From an archaeon UBA583 (GTDB lineage: Archaea; Nanobdellota; Nanobdellia; Woesearchaeales; UBA583), in contig DAXK01000025.1 of NCBI GenBank assembly GCA_002506365.1, forward strand, positions 11,212-75,211: a DNA stretch of 64,000 bases, in the 5' to 3' direction. The notes beneath the pieces are model-generated. The model ran no database searches, had not been told where the DNA came from, and worked only from the letters and a program-made list of their open reading frames with translations. Made by a program: the position numbers and the translations under genes. The stretch's first letter is position 1; each line of letters begins with the position of its first letter. Positions 43,065 to 51,637 of the stretch are shown in pieces.

Positions 43065-44108
43065 TTACTTTTTAGAAATTACTTTCATAACCTCCACCAT
43101 TCTATTAGAGAATCCCCACTCATTATCATACCAAACAACTAATTTTAACATATTACCTCCAACAACTTCAGTGCATAAACCATCAACAATTCCTGAATGT
43201 GGATTTCCAATAATATCAGATGAAACTAATTCATCCTCAGAATATTCAACAACTCCATTTAATTTATTTAAAGATAATTTCTTTAAAAATTCATTAATTT
43301 CATCTTTAGTAACATCTTTATTTAATTCTAAATTTAAATCAGTAACACTACCATCAATTGTTGGAACTCTATAAGCAATTCCATGTAATTTCCCTTCCAG
43401 TTCAGGAATTAAACGAATTACAGCTTTTGCAGCCCCAGTTGTAGTAGGAACAATATTAAATGGTGCAGCTCTCCCCCTTCTTAAATTAGAATGAGTTGCA
43501 TCTAAAATTCTTTGATCACCAGTAACTGAATGAATTGTTGCAAACATTCCTTTTTTAATTCCAAATTTTTTATTAATCTCATTAACAATTGCTGACATTG
43601 AATTAGTTGTACAACTTCCATTTGAAACAATATCTTGATTATCATACTCATAATCATTAACTCCACGAACAAAATAAAAACAATCTCCTTTAGCTGGCGC
43701 AGATAATAACATTTTCTTAGCTCCTTGTTTTAAATGAACTCTAGCATCAGCAACTTTTGTAAACATTCCCGTACACTCACAAACAACATCCACATCTAAT
43801 TCCCCCCAAGGTAAATTATTAACAAATCTTTCTTGTAAAACTTTAATTTTTTTAGTTCCTACAACTAAATACTCGCCATCAACAGAAACTGGAACATCAA
43901 AAGTTCCCTGCGCTGTATCATGTTTTAAATAATAAGCACACGCATTAACATCTGATAAATCATTAATAGCCACAAATTCAACATTTGGATCATGATATCC
44001 AGCTCTTAAAATCATTCTACCAATTCTTCCAAATCCATTAATTGCAATTCTTACTTTTTTATTAGAAGAAATTTCTTTTTTAACTTTTTTTAAATCTACA
44101 TCACTCAT
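43065..44108 (-). CDS. gap: Glyceraldehyde-3-phosphate dehydrogenase, bacterial-type (class I)
   Basis: 347 residues from the ATG at 44108; an upstream TTG is rejected. NAD-binding INGFGRIGRM near 23-32, catalytic Cys166 in SNGSCTTNSMS, His193 in TIHSVTGDQ, the Arg/phosphate loop RRGRAAPFNIVPTTTGAAKA and the C-terminal WYDNEWGFSNRM. All are class I (bacterial/eukaryotic) motifs and not the archaeal GAPDH type. It works in glycolysis/gluconeogenesis. The N-terminal 18 residues are an extra charged extension. Confidence 0.96.
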   Translation of the reverse strand: MSDVDLKKVKKEISSNKKVRIAINGFGRIGRMILRAGYHDPNVEFVAINDLSDVNACAYYLKHDTAQGTFDVPVSVDGEYLVVGTKKIKVLQERFVNNLPWGELDVDVVCECTGMFTKVADARVHLKQGAKKMLLSAPAKGDCFYFVRGVNDYEYDNQDIVSNGSCTTNSMSAIVNEINKKFGIKKGMFATIHSVTGDQRILDATHSNLRRGRAAPFNIVPTTTGAAKAVIRLIPELEGKLHGIAYRVPTIDGSVTDLNLELNKDVTKDEINEFLKKLSLNKLNGVVEYSEDELVSSDIIGNPHSGIVDGLCTEVVGGNMLKLVVWYDNEWGFSNRMVEVMKVISKK

Positions 44109-44202
44109 ACAATTTTTATACAAATAACCTAATTAATAATTTATAATCTTTTAATAGTGAGTATAGAATTTAAATTAAAAAAATACAACACAATTCAAAA
44201 CA

Positions 44203-44210
44203 TTTATAAG
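44203..44210 (+). promoter_or_regulatory. TATA box of tRNA-His
   Basis: TTTATAAG centred about 35 bases before the tRNA gene. Confidence 0.5.
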
Positions 44211-44241
44211 TGAATAATAACTATTTTTAATATCAGGTAAT

Positions 44242-44316
44242 GACCACATTAGTGTAACCTGGTTAGCACCTATGGTTGTGGCTCATAGAGTCCGGGTTCA
44301 AATCCCGGGTGTGGTC
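44242..44316 (+). tRNA. tRNA-His (anticodon GTG) with encoded G-1
   Basis: The first base is the extra G-1, paired with C73. Acceptor ACCACAT with GTGTGGT (one T-G), D stem GTGT/GCAC, anticodon stem TATGG/TCATA around TTGTGGC (anticodon GTG), T stem CCGGG/CCCGG with loop TTCAAAT. This register restores T8, A9, G10 and A14, so G-1 is encoded and need not be added later. Confidence 0.95.
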
Positions 44317-44498
44317 CTTAATCGAAACATTAGTTTCAAAAAAGATAACACGCCACAAATAAGATTAAATCAAAAAGATTTAAACTTTTTTAAATTCTAA
44401 ATAAAAATTAAATAACTAAAAAACAAATTATACTATTTTAAATTATTCTAAAAATAAAATTAGATATCTTAATAAACAAAAATAAGTTATTTATTTCT

Positions 44499-45059
44499 AT
44501 GAGACATCACAGTCACAAAGATAAAACTGAAAGATTTTTAATTGATTTTGAAGAAACATCTCCAACAGTAATGCTTGGACTTATGGTTATATCACTTGGA
44601 CTTTATTCTATTATTTGGATTTATATCACAAATAAACAACTTGAAGACCACGACAAACACGCACCTGAAAGTTCCAGAGGAATCTCAGTTATGGCAATTT
44701 TACCACTTATTTGGTTTTTTTTAACCTCATTAATTGAGAATAAATTATTAACTACATCAATCCCATTATTATATACAATTTTAAAAATAGGTGTATGGGG
44801 ATTTATCTTTTTTTTAATTATTAAATTTTTAATGGATTTTGTTCAATCATTCACAAATATTACTAAAAGTCAACCATTCATTTGGAATTCATTAAATATA
44901 ATCGGAATTATCGGATTACTCGGATTAATCCTACATAAACCATATATGTATCCATTTTTAATTGGAATTATATTTTCAGTAATTGGAATGCAAACAGAAT
45001 TAAACTCATTATTAAAAAGTCACAACATTAAAAAAGTTGGTAGTAATTATTACAAATAA
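44499..45059 (+). CDS. Multi-pass membrane protein (DUF4234-like start)
   Basis: 186 residues with five membrane helices (about 24-42, 66-82, 86-112, 126-146, 148-165). The first part, LGLYSIIWIYITNKQLEDHD, resembles DUF4234 proteins, where a short helix with W-x-x-K/N is followed by a charged loop. Charged His/Lys-rich N-terminus, basic C-terminus. No function known. It is followed 6 bases later by a 59-codon membrane ORF. Confidence 0.6.
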   Translation: MRHHSHKDKTERFLIDFEETSPTVMLGLMVISLGLYSIIWIYITNKQLEDHDKHAPESSRGISVMAILPLIWFFLTSLIENKLLTTSIPLLYTILKIGVWGFIFFLIIKFLMDFVQSFTNITKSQPFIWNSLNIIGIIGLLGLILHKPYMYPFLIGIIFSVIGMQTELNSLLKSHNIKKVGSNYYK

Positions 45060-45065
45060 ATTAAA

Positions 45066-45245
45066 ATGTCATATAAACTAATATTACCTCACGAGTTTAT
45101 TGACTCAGATGATTTCAATTATGTATATATAATATTAATAATTACAATAATTCTTACAACATACATTCTTCAATTTTTCATAGAATTAAAAGATATAATT
45201 ATTTTATCAATTATACTTTTTTTAATAACAAAATACACTAAATAA
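45066..45245 (+). CDS. Small two-helix membrane protein (59 residues)
   Basis: A 59-codon ORF starting MSYKLILPHEF 6 bases after the previous stop. After a polar 18-residue head with four acidic residues it has two hydrophobic helices (YVYIILIITIILTTYILQFF and a second of about 12 residues). The spacing and matching codon use make a real cotranscribed gene likely. It may be a small subunit of the upstream protein. No family recognised. Confidence 0.5.
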   Translation: MSYKLILPHEFIDSDDFNYVYIILIITIILTTYILQFFIELKDIIILSIILFLITKYTK

Positions 45246-45252
45246 AATATAA

Positions 45253-46089
45253 TTAATCATAATTTTTTGTAGGAATAATCACCTTTGAACATCCAATACT
45301 ACTCCCGCCATTTGTAAAATTAATATTTCTTTGAGCATTAAATTCCCCATACTCTTCAAATTTTTCAATATACACACCAGAAAATCCATCAATTGAAGAA
45401 TCTGCAATTAAATAATTAATTAATGAACTCCCATAAATTCCAAAAAAACGTGAAACCGTAGAAGTGAAACTCTCGGTGGCTTCTGCATAGATTGAACCTT
45501 CTGAATCAAATTTAGGTTTATACGCATAACCCAAAACCCTTAAATATTCTCCTTGCTCAACATTTGACATTAAACCTTTTGAACTTAAAAAAATTTTATT
45601 AGTATTAACCATCTCAGACTCATTATTAAATAAACTTCTATACCTATCCTCAATTAACATTTTAGAAAATTTAATATTAAAATTATCTATGTCCTCAACT
45701 ACTTTAACAAATCCACAATGAATACACACAGATTTATCCTCAATCCCAGCACCAAAAAAATCTTTACCAGCACCAATTTCACTATAACAATTAGTAAGTA
45801 ATTTTGCAGTATCAGACATTTTAGTTTGAGATAACTCAACATCCTTAGACGGACAAATATCACTAACAGAAGTTAATAATAATGAAGTAATTGTATCTAA
45901 TCCACCTCCAAAATATTTTGGTTTCCCATCCAAATTTGAAACAAAAAAATTACACACATTAACCTCAGAATCATAAGAATCATTCAAAAAATCATAAACA
46001 AAAAAAATCATCAAAATTAAAATTATAACTCCCAATAAAACTTCTATTAGTTGAGTAAATTTCAAATCTCCTTTTTTATAATATTTCAT
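45253..46089 (-). CDS. Membrane-anchored exported protein, unknown
   Basis: 278 residues. Basic start MKYYKKGDLKFTQLIEVLLG with one membrane helix (about 14-35), then an extracytoplasmic domain with cysteines in pairs (VCNFF, DICPS, NCYSE, VCIHCGF, GCSK), of which VCIHC resembles a metal or disulfide site. The N-terminus is similar in style to the muramidase-like protein at 33059 (KKG then hydrophobic). It starts 15 bases after ftsY on the same strand. Function unknown. Confidence 0.6.
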   Translation of the reverse strand: MKYYKKGDLKFTQLIEVLLGVIILILMIFFVYDFLNDSYDSEVNVCNFFVSNLDGKPKYFGGGLDTITSLLLTSVSDICPSKDVELSQTKMSDTAKLLTNCYSEIGAGKDFFGAGIEDKSVCIHCGFVKVVEDIDNFNIKFSKMLIEDRYRSLFNNESEMVNTNKIFLSSKGLMSNVEQGEYLRVLGYAYKPKFDSEGSIYAEATESFTSTVSRFFGIYGSSLINYLIADSSIDGFSGVYIEKFEEYGEFNAQRNINFTNGGSSIGCSKVIIPTKNYD

Positions 46090-46104
46090 TTTTAATAACT
46101 AAAT

Positions 46105-47622
46105 TTAATCCTCAACATCAAATAATTTTTTAGCAATTTGTTTTGAATCAAAAACAATTAAATCATCATAAGTTTGACCAACACCTAAAAAATAAATTGG
46201 TTTATCAATTGAATAAGCAGTCGTTACAACACTCCCCGGTTTCTCATCAGTATCAACCTTAGTTAAAATTGTCCCATCAACTTTAACTCCTTGATTAAAT
46301 AAATTAATTTGATCAATCAAATCATTTCCAGAAACTGAATCTCCAACAAAAATTGCCATATCTGATTTTGAAACTCTCTTAACTTTTTCAAGTTCCATCA
46401 TTAAATTAGAATTATTTGGCATACGCCCAGCAGTATCAATTAAAACTACATCAATCTTTTTAGCTTTAGCATGTTCAATTGCATCATACGCAACTGCAGC
46501 TGGATCTCCCCCACCCTTATGCATAATTAATTTAAAATCAAGAGCCTTTGAATGTTCTTCTAATTGTTCAACAGCAGCAGCCCTAAATGTATCTGCAGCA
46601 GCAACTACAACAGACTTATTATTATTTTGTAAATACTTTACAATCTTTGCAATAGTTGTAGTCTTACCAGTCCCATTAACTCCTAAAACTAAAATTTTAA
46701 CAGGTTCATCAGAACTAAAAGAATTTAATTTATCTAAAAAACTAGACTCATGTTTTTTTAAAACTTCTTCAACTTCACTCTCCAAAACTTCACGAATTTT
46801 TTCCGACAATTTAAACCTATTAAAAGATTTTCCAACCAATTCAGTTTTCAACTTTCTTTCAACTTTTTCAACAATTTCAAAAGCAATATTAATCTCTAAT
46901 AAAAACATTTGTAGTTCAACCCAAATATTATCAAAATCATCAGATGAAATAGTTTTTGCTTTTAACTTTGAAAAAAAACCACTACTAGATTCATTCTCAG
47001 CATCAAAAACTTTTTTTTTTGTTTCCTCAAAAACTTCTTCAACTGATTCATTTGGAATTTCATGAACTTTATCTAAATTTTCACCTTCAACTTCAGATTC
47101 TAATTCCTCTGAAATTTCATCCATTTTTGAAGAATCAGAAATATCAGACATTACATCCTCCTCTAATTTTTCTTCAACTTTTTCTTTTTCTTCTAATTCA
47201 GATATATTTTCAGAAACTTCTTTTTTAGATAAATCATGATGTTCCTTAATTGCTGATTTTTCAGATTCAGATACATCTTCAAGCATCTCATCCTCAACCT
47301 TTTCCAATTCTTCTACATCTTTTTTATCCTCATCTTCCTTATCAGATGATCCAAAAATTCGCCCCAAAAATCCTTTCTTTTTAGGTTCCTCAATATCCTC
47401 TTCTTTTAAAATATGATCTTCAGAAACTTCAAATTCATCTACAGATTCATCTCCACTAGAACTTTTAACTTCATTTTCAATTTCTTTATCAATTTCTTCT
47501 AATTTAGGTGTTTTAGGAATTGATTCAACTTCAACCTCCTCAACTGTATCATGATTATCTTCAACATAATCTTCAGAACTTTTGAAAACATTTTTCAGTT
47601 TCCCTTTAATTTTACCAAACAT
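46105..47622 (-). CDS. ftsY: Signal recognition particle receptor FtsY
   Basis: 505 residues. The long N-terminal A region (about 1-225) is extremely acidic (Glu/Asp/Ser/Lys) and would mediate membrane contact. The NG domain carries GVNGTGKTTTIAKI near 312, AADTFRAAAVEQLEEHSKAL, DTAGRMPNNSNLMMELEKVK, ILTKVDTDEKPGSV and FLGVGQTYDDL. FtsY forms a GTP-dependent complex with SRP54 (gene at 387). The A region is long for an archaeal FtsY, whose acidic region is often short. Confidence 0.97.
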   Translation of the reverse strand: MFGKIKGKLKNVFKSSEDYVEDNHDTVEEVEVESIPKTPKLEEIDKEIENEVKSSSGDESVDEFEVSEDHILKEEDIEEPKKKGFLGRIFGSSDKEDEDKKDVEELEKVEDEMLEDVSESEKSAIKEHHDLSKKEVSENISELEEKEKVEEKLEEDVMSDISDSSKMDEISEELESEVEGENLDKVHEIPNESVEEVFEETKKKVFDAENESSSGFFSKLKAKTISSDDFDNIWVELQMFLLEINIAFEIVEKVERKLKTELVGKSFNRFKLSEKIREVLESEVEEVLKKHESSFLDKLNSFSSDEPVKILVLGVNGTGKTTTIAKIVKYLQNNNKSVVVAAADTFRAAAVEQLEEHSKALDFKLIMHKGGGDPAAVAYDAIEHAKAKKIDVVLIDTAGRMPNNSNLMMELEKVKRVSKSDMAIFVGDSVSGNDLIDQINLFNQGVKVDGTILTKVDTDEKPGSVVTTAYSIDKPIYFLGVGQTYDDLIVFDSKQIAKKLFDVED

Positions 47623-47669
47623 ACTAAAAATATAACTTTAAACTTTAAAAACTTTAAGTGTAACTAAAT

Positions 47670-47685
47670 ATAATATTAATATTAT
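47670..47685 (-). terminator. Palindrome containing the stop codon of the helicase fragment
   Basis: ATAATATTAATATTAT, a perfect 16-base palindrome; the minus-strand stop codon is 47682-47684. All A/T. Confidence 0.35.
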
Positions 47686-48356
47686 TTATATCTATTTAAT
47701 TCATCACCAGCTAAAACTAAATGGTGTAACTCAACAGGCCTCCACTCATCAAAAACTAAATCAGCTGAAAGCCACCCACAAATTTCATCCGCATTTCCAA
47801 TTGTAGCTGATAACCCAATAATTCTAATATTAGAATATTTTGCTTTAAAAATTGATAATAAAACTTCTAAAGTAGCACCCCTAGACTCATCATTAATTAA
47901 ATGAACTTCATCTGCAATAACTAAACCTACATCATCTAAAAAATGACGTGAATGTCTAATCATACTATCTAATTTCTCAGAAGTTAACATTAAAACATCA
48001 AACTCATTTGCAAATCTTTCATCAGTTGCATCTCCAACAGAAATTTTTACACTAAAATCTTCGCCGTAAGTTTCTTTAAATTCCCTATACTTTTCACTAG
48101 CTAAAGCTTTTAATGGCACAACATACAAAACTCTCTTTTTTTTATTTAAAATAGTATCAAGCATTGCTAATTCTGCAACTAAAGTTTTCCCCGAACCAGT
48201 CGGAGTACAAACAATTTGATTGTTAGAATTAGAAAATAAACCTTTTTCAATTGATTTAATCTGTGATGGTCTAAACTCTAAAATTCCTTGTTTTTTTAAA
48301 ATATCTCCAATATTCTCAGGAATCTTAGAAAAAATATTATCATTATTTTTAGTCAT
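47682..48356 (-). CDS. Ski2/Hel308-like helicase reduced to its first RecA domain
   Basis: 224 residues. Motif Q-like FRPSQIKSIEKGL, Walker A TPTGSGKTLVAEL near 54-66, Ia VVPLKALASEKY, Ib LTSEKLD, DEVH box VIADEVHLINDES, motif III GLSATIGNADEI, then WRPVELHH as in the domain 1-2 linker of Hel308. It stops there; full Hel308 has a second RecA domain, a winged helix and a ratchet domain (about 700 residues). Only 59 bases separate its stop from ftsY, so no remnant of the second half follows. Either a split gene whose partner lies elsewhere or a stand-alone ATPase. Confidence 0.85.
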   Translation of the reverse strand: MTKNNDNIFSKIPENIGDILKKQGILEFRPSQIKSIEKGLFSNSNNQIVCTPTGSGKTLVAELAMLDTILNKKKRVLYVVPLKALASEKYREFKETYGEDFSVKISVGDATDERFANEFDVLMLTSEKLDSMIRHSRHFLDDVGLVIADEVHLINDESRGATLEVLLSIFKAKYSNIRIIGLSATIGNADEICGWLSADLVFDEWRPVELHHLVLAGDELNRYK

Positions 48357-48430
48357 ACAACTAACTAAGCACTAAAAGTTTAAATATTTAACCTAATAAA
48401 TATAAAGTTAAAAAACCATAAATAAATGCT

Positions 48431-48458
48431 AAAAATGAAATAAAAATATTTCATTTTT
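48431..48458 (+). promoter_or_regulatory. 12-bp palindrome upstream of the first micro zinc-ribbon gene
   Basis: AAAAATGAAATA (48431-48442), loop AAAA, TATTTCATTTTT (48447-48458). It ends 21 bases before the ATG at 48480 and overlaps the probable TATA box (TTTTTTAAAATATT). It could be an operator. Confidence 0.4.
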
Positions 48459-48479
48459 TAAAATATTAATAATTTAAAA

Positions 48480-48587
48480 ATGGAAACAGAAAATGTTAAA
48501 AATTGCGATAACTGTGGTGAAGAAAATTTGTTAACAAATTTAAAAGTAAGTTTAGGAGGAATGAAATTATGCCCTACATGTGAATAA
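48480..48587 (+). CDS. Micro zinc-ribbon protein 1 (35 residues)
   Basis: Too short for usual gene callers. It reads METENVKNCDNCGEENLLTN and then 15 more residues ending LCPTCE. Two CxxC knuckles, C9-DN-C12 and C31-PT-C34, give a minimal zinc ribbon with little else. A TATA-like sequence lies about 22-26 bases upstream. It is the first of three such ORFs in 520 bases, each with two CxxC pairs and in no other arrangement, which argues against chance. Role unknown; protein or RNA binding is typical of such ribbons. Confidence 0.6.
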   Translation: METENVKNCDNCGEENLLTNLKVSLGGMKLCPTCE

Positions 48588-48641
48588 ATTATTATTATTC
48601 AAACATTTTTAAAATAAACTAAAAAAATCAAACTAAAAAAA

Positions 48642-48761
48642 ATGGAACACGAAATGAAACAATGTGATAAATGCGAAAGACTAGTAAATATTCAAGACCT
48701 TAAACAAATTGAGGATAAAAGTGTTTGTAAAGATTGTCAAACAACTAAAAAACTAAATTAA
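48642..48761 (+). CDS. Micro zinc-ribbon protein 2 (39 residues)
   Basis: Starts MEHEMKQCDKCERLVNIQDL and continues to a CKDC pair and a lysine-rich tail. Cysteines C8-DK-C11 and C29-KD-C32. Spacing between knuckles (17 residues) is close to that of its neighbours. It lies 54 bases after the first micro gene. No family assigned. Confidence 0.6.
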   Translation: MEHEMKQCDKCERLVNIQDLKQIEDKSVCKDCQTTKKLN

Positions 48762-48894
48762 TTAATCAATATTATGTGAAATAATAATTTTATATATTAT
48801 TTTATTTAAAATAAAAACTGAAACAAAAATAAATAAATAATTCTAAAAAATCAACCTCAATAATATATAGTTAATTCTACTACTTTTAATTACA

Positions 48895-48999
48895 ATGAAA
48901 CAAATAGACAAAGTATGCGAAGATTGCGGGAAAACTTTTAAAGTGGCTCAGAAAGAATTATTTAAAACTAAAATTTGTATGCCCTGTTTAAACAATTAA
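48895..48999 (+). CDS. Micro zinc-ribbon protein 3 (34 residues)
   Basis: Starts MKQIDKVCEDCGKTFKVAQK and ends with CMPCLNN. Cysteines C8-ED-C11 and C28-MP-C31; the first knuckle CEDCGKTF is like that of many zinc-finger domains. A TATA box (ATATATAG at 48863-48870) lies about 28 bases before the ATG, so it has its own promoter and a leaderless mRNA. Confidence 0.6.
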   Translation: MKQIDKVCEDCGKTFKVAQKELFKTKICMPCLNN

Positions 49000-49092
49000 T
49001 TATAATTGCTTAAATTCTAAAACTACTACCTTAAATAATAAAATAATTAAAATAATTATACTAAAATATAATATAAAAATAATTAAAATCTC

Positions 49093-49104
49093 ATTTAATT
49101 AAAT
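49093..49104 (-). terminator. Palindrome containing the Nudix gene stop codon
   Basis: ATTTAATTAAAT, perfect 12-base palindrome; stop codon at 49095-49097. Weak alone. Confidence 0.25.
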
Positions 49105-49649
49105 TTAATATTATACTTTTTCTCAAAAATATTAAAAACAAATTCATAAAAACTTTCATTATTTGGAACAAATTTATTCTCATTCTCAAAATAAAATCTT
49201 TTTAAATCAACTAACTTAATTTTTTCAAGTTTTGAAACTTCATCATTTAAAATAAAATTAAACTTATCTCCAAAAACAAAATAAGTATGTCTAAATTCAT
49301 TCTCAAACCAACCACAATTTAACTCTTGTTTAAACCTAAAAATAAATTCCTCACCCAATTCATCTTCGCTAAAATCTAAACCAACTTCCTCAATACATTC
49401 CCTAACAGCTCCTTGACGACCACTCTCCCCAGTATCAACATGACCTCCAACACACACATCATACTTTCCAGGATGACGAACATTATCTCCACGAACTTGA
49501 AAATACACATAACCATTTTCAATAACCCAAATATTTGCTGCTCTATGACATAAATTATTTTCATGTAAATCAAAATAATCTGTAGTTTTTCCAGTAGGTT
49601 TATTATTTTCATCAACAATATCAATATCTGCATAAACTTGTTTTTCCAT
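49095..49649 (-). CDS. Nudix hydrolase
   Basis: 184 residues. The Nudix box GHVDTGESGRQGAVRECIEE-VGL at 69-91 fits GX5EX7REUXEEXGU exactly, with the metal-binding Glu residues present. The N-terminus (DIVDENNKPTGKT, later HRAANIWVI, PGKYDVCVGGH) resembles the YfcD/isopentenyl-diphosphate-isomerase-like branch. It hydrolyses a nucleoside diphosphate derivative or acts on prenyl diphosphate; sequence alone does not decide. It lies 43 bases after gatE on the same strand. Confidence 0.9.
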   Translation of the reverse strand: MEKQVYADIDIVDENNKPTGKTTDYFDLHENNLCHRAANIWVIENGYVYFQVRGDNVRHPGKYDVCVGGHVDTGESGRQGAVRECIEEVGLDFSEDELGEEFIFRFKQELNCGWFENEFRHTYFVFGDKFNFILNDEVSKLEKIKLVDLKRFYFENENKFVPNNESFYEFVFNIFEKKYNIKFN

Positions 49650-49675
49650 TTTTAAAAATATAACAAAAAAATAAA

Positions 49676-49695
49676 TAATTATTCTAAAATAATTA
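49676..49695 (-). terminator. Hairpin containing the gatE stop codon
   Basis: TAATTATT (49676-49683), CTAA, AATAATTA (49688-49695); the stop is 49693-49695. Confidence 0.35.
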
Positions 49696-51603
49696 CATAT
49701 TTTTCTTTAATAATGATGAAATTAATTTTCCATCAACTGCTCCAGCAAACTCCTTCATACACATTCCCATAACTGCACCAAATGGAGCTCCATTTGCTTT
49801 TAAAATAATCTCTTTAATTTTCTCTTCAACAGCTACTTCATCAACTGGCTCAGAAATTAAATTATTTTTTTCCAAATAATCTTGTAAATTAGAAACCTCA
49901 TTTAATCTGTCCTTATACAAAGATACAAAAATATCTCTAATTGAATTTTGATTAAAATTATTTTCCTTAATTGACTTTGCTAAATCTAACATTAAAGAAT
50001 ACTTAAAATCAACTGGTTCAATTTTATCTCTTTTTTTAATATCTTTAGCAAGGTCAAAAATAATTGAATACAATGCAGTCCCAGTTTTTGAAGATTCACT
50101 AATTAAAGAACTAACTTGCTCTTCAGAATACTTATCTAAAAAATCAACAACCTTTGAATTATCAACCCCAAAAGATTTAGATAATCTATCAAGTTTTGTT
50201 GAATACAATTCAGGAATTGAAATTTCATCAACTAACTCAGAATCAAACTCAATTGTTTGAACATCAGTTTCTGGATACATACGAGCAGAACCAGGCATAG
50301 GTCTTGAAAATTTAGTAACTGTTCCCTTAGGATCAACTTGTCTAACTTCTTCTTCAACTGAACTAATTAATTGATTAATAATATCTAACACATTATTTAA
50401 TGATTTCTCAGCAATATTTTTCTCATTACAAATTAAAATAAATCCATCTTTTTCAGTAGTTCCAATTGAAGTTTTTACACTCTCAACTTCCTCTGGAGTT
50501 ATCCCATATTTAGGTAACTCATCTGAATGAAATAACCCCTTAATCATTGGAAAATGTTTTTTATTTCTATCTGAAACTTCACTAGCAAATCTATGATTTT
50601 CTTGTAATTCATGACCTAAAATTCCTGTAAAATTATCTAACTTAATTGCTAAAACACTTGAATTTTTAATTTCTAAATTTGTTTTAACAACAGCAGATTC
50701 AGTATCTTTAAAAATTGAAGTCACATCAAAAATTTCTGAAGTTACTTTTTGAACTCCTCTAGATTTTAATTCATCAATAATAGATAAATGAATTTTTTGT
50801 CTTCTCATCTCATCCTTTAAAATTTCAGGAATTAATTTTAAATTTTGAGTTCCCTTAATCTCAACTCTAGCTCCACCAATAATTGAAACATTTAAATCTT
50901 GTCTAATTGTTCCAAGTCCACGTCTTGTTTGTTTAAAACTTCTTAAAATATCTCCAATAACAGTAGCTGCTTCTAAAGCTTGTTCCGGTGAATAAATTTG
51001 AGGTCCAGTTGTAACCTCAATTAAAGGAATTCCTTGTCTATCTAAACTATAAACATTATGTGAATCAAATCTTTCAATAGCCCGACAAGAATCCTCTTCT
51101 AAATTAATTCCTAAAATTTCAATTTTACCTTGTGAAGTTTCAAAATATCCACCTTGACCAACCATAGCAGTTCTTTGAAAACCAGTTGTCACAGACCCAT
51201 CAATAATTAACTTCCTCATAAATTGAACTTTATCAAAAAACTTTAAATTAAACATCTTACTAACTCCAATCACAGCATCAAGAGCAGGTTTACTAGGTCC
51301 TTTTGGAGGTTCCTCATCTAAATCCACTAAACACGCAATTTCATCATTAAAAATATACTCATTAAATTTTCCTTTCTTAAATTCAGCTAAAGCAGCAACA
51401 TCAATAGTTCCACTCTCCCCAGTTGAAAATCTTAATCTTCTTGAAATTTTTTTATCAAAAGAATCATTAGGCATAACATTACAAGGACAGCAGCAAAATA
51501 GTTTTCCACTATTTAATTGTTGATGAATTTCTAAACCACAAAGCAGTCCCATTGCCTTATAATCTAACTCTTTTAAATCATCTCTAAAAATTAATTTACT
51601 CAT
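49693..51603 (-). CDS. gatE: Glutamyl-tRNA(Gln) amidotransferase subunit E
   Basis: 636 residues. With GatD it converts Glu-tRNA(Gln) to Gln-tRNA(Gln) in archaea. N-terminal GatB-type kinase cradle with GLLCGLEIHQQLNSGKLFCC near 19-38, RQGIPLIEVTTGPQIYSPEQ near 187-206 and IRQDLNVSI; an AspRS-like insertion domain in the middle (LGHELQENHRFA); and a C-terminal helical/YqeY-like tail (about 500-636). Full length. gatD is not in the window. Confidence 0.97.
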   Translation of the reverse strand: MSKLIFRDDLKELDYKAMGLLCGLEIHQQLNSGKLFCCCPCNVMPNDSFDKKISRRLRFSTGESGTIDVAALAEFKKGKFNEYIFNDEIACLVDLDEEPPKGPSKPALDAVIGVSKMFNLKFFDKVQFMRKLIIDGSVTTGFQRTAMVGQGGYFETSQGKIEILGINLEEDSCRAIERFDSHNVYSLDRQGIPLIEVTTGPQIYSPEQALEAATVIGDILRSFKQTRRGLGTIRQDLNVSIIGGARVEIKGTQNLKLIPEILKDEMRRQKIHLSIIDELKSRGVQKVTSEIFDVTSIFKDTESAVVKTNLEIKNSSVLAIKLDNFTGILGHELQENHRFASEVSDRNKKHFPMIKGLFHSDELPKYGITPEEVESVKTSIGTTEKDGFILICNEKNIAEKSLNNVLDIINQLISSVEEEVRQVDPKGTVTKFSRPMPGSARMYPETDVQTIEFDSELVDEISIPELYSTKLDRLSKSFGVDNSKVVDFLDKYSEEQVSSLISESSKTGTALYSIIFDLAKDIKKRDKIEPVDFKYSLMLDLAKSIKENNFNQNSIRDIFVSLYKDRLNEVSNLQDYLEKNNLISEPVDEVAVEEKIKEIILKANGAPFGAVMGMCMKEFAGAVDGKLISSLLKKNM

Positions 51604-51637
51604 AAAATATCAAAGCCCATCATATTTATATAGTTTA

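Noticed and set aside
44241..44242. tRNA-His lacking an encoded G-1
   Set aside because: A first reading with a 7-bp acceptor starting at G suggested this, but the register with G-1 paired to C73 restores T8, A9, G10 and A14, so G-1 is encoded.
47623..47681. Frameshifted remainder of the Hel308-like helicase
   Set aside because: Only 59 bases separate the stop from ftsY, with no helicase motif in any frame, so this is not a simple frameshift.
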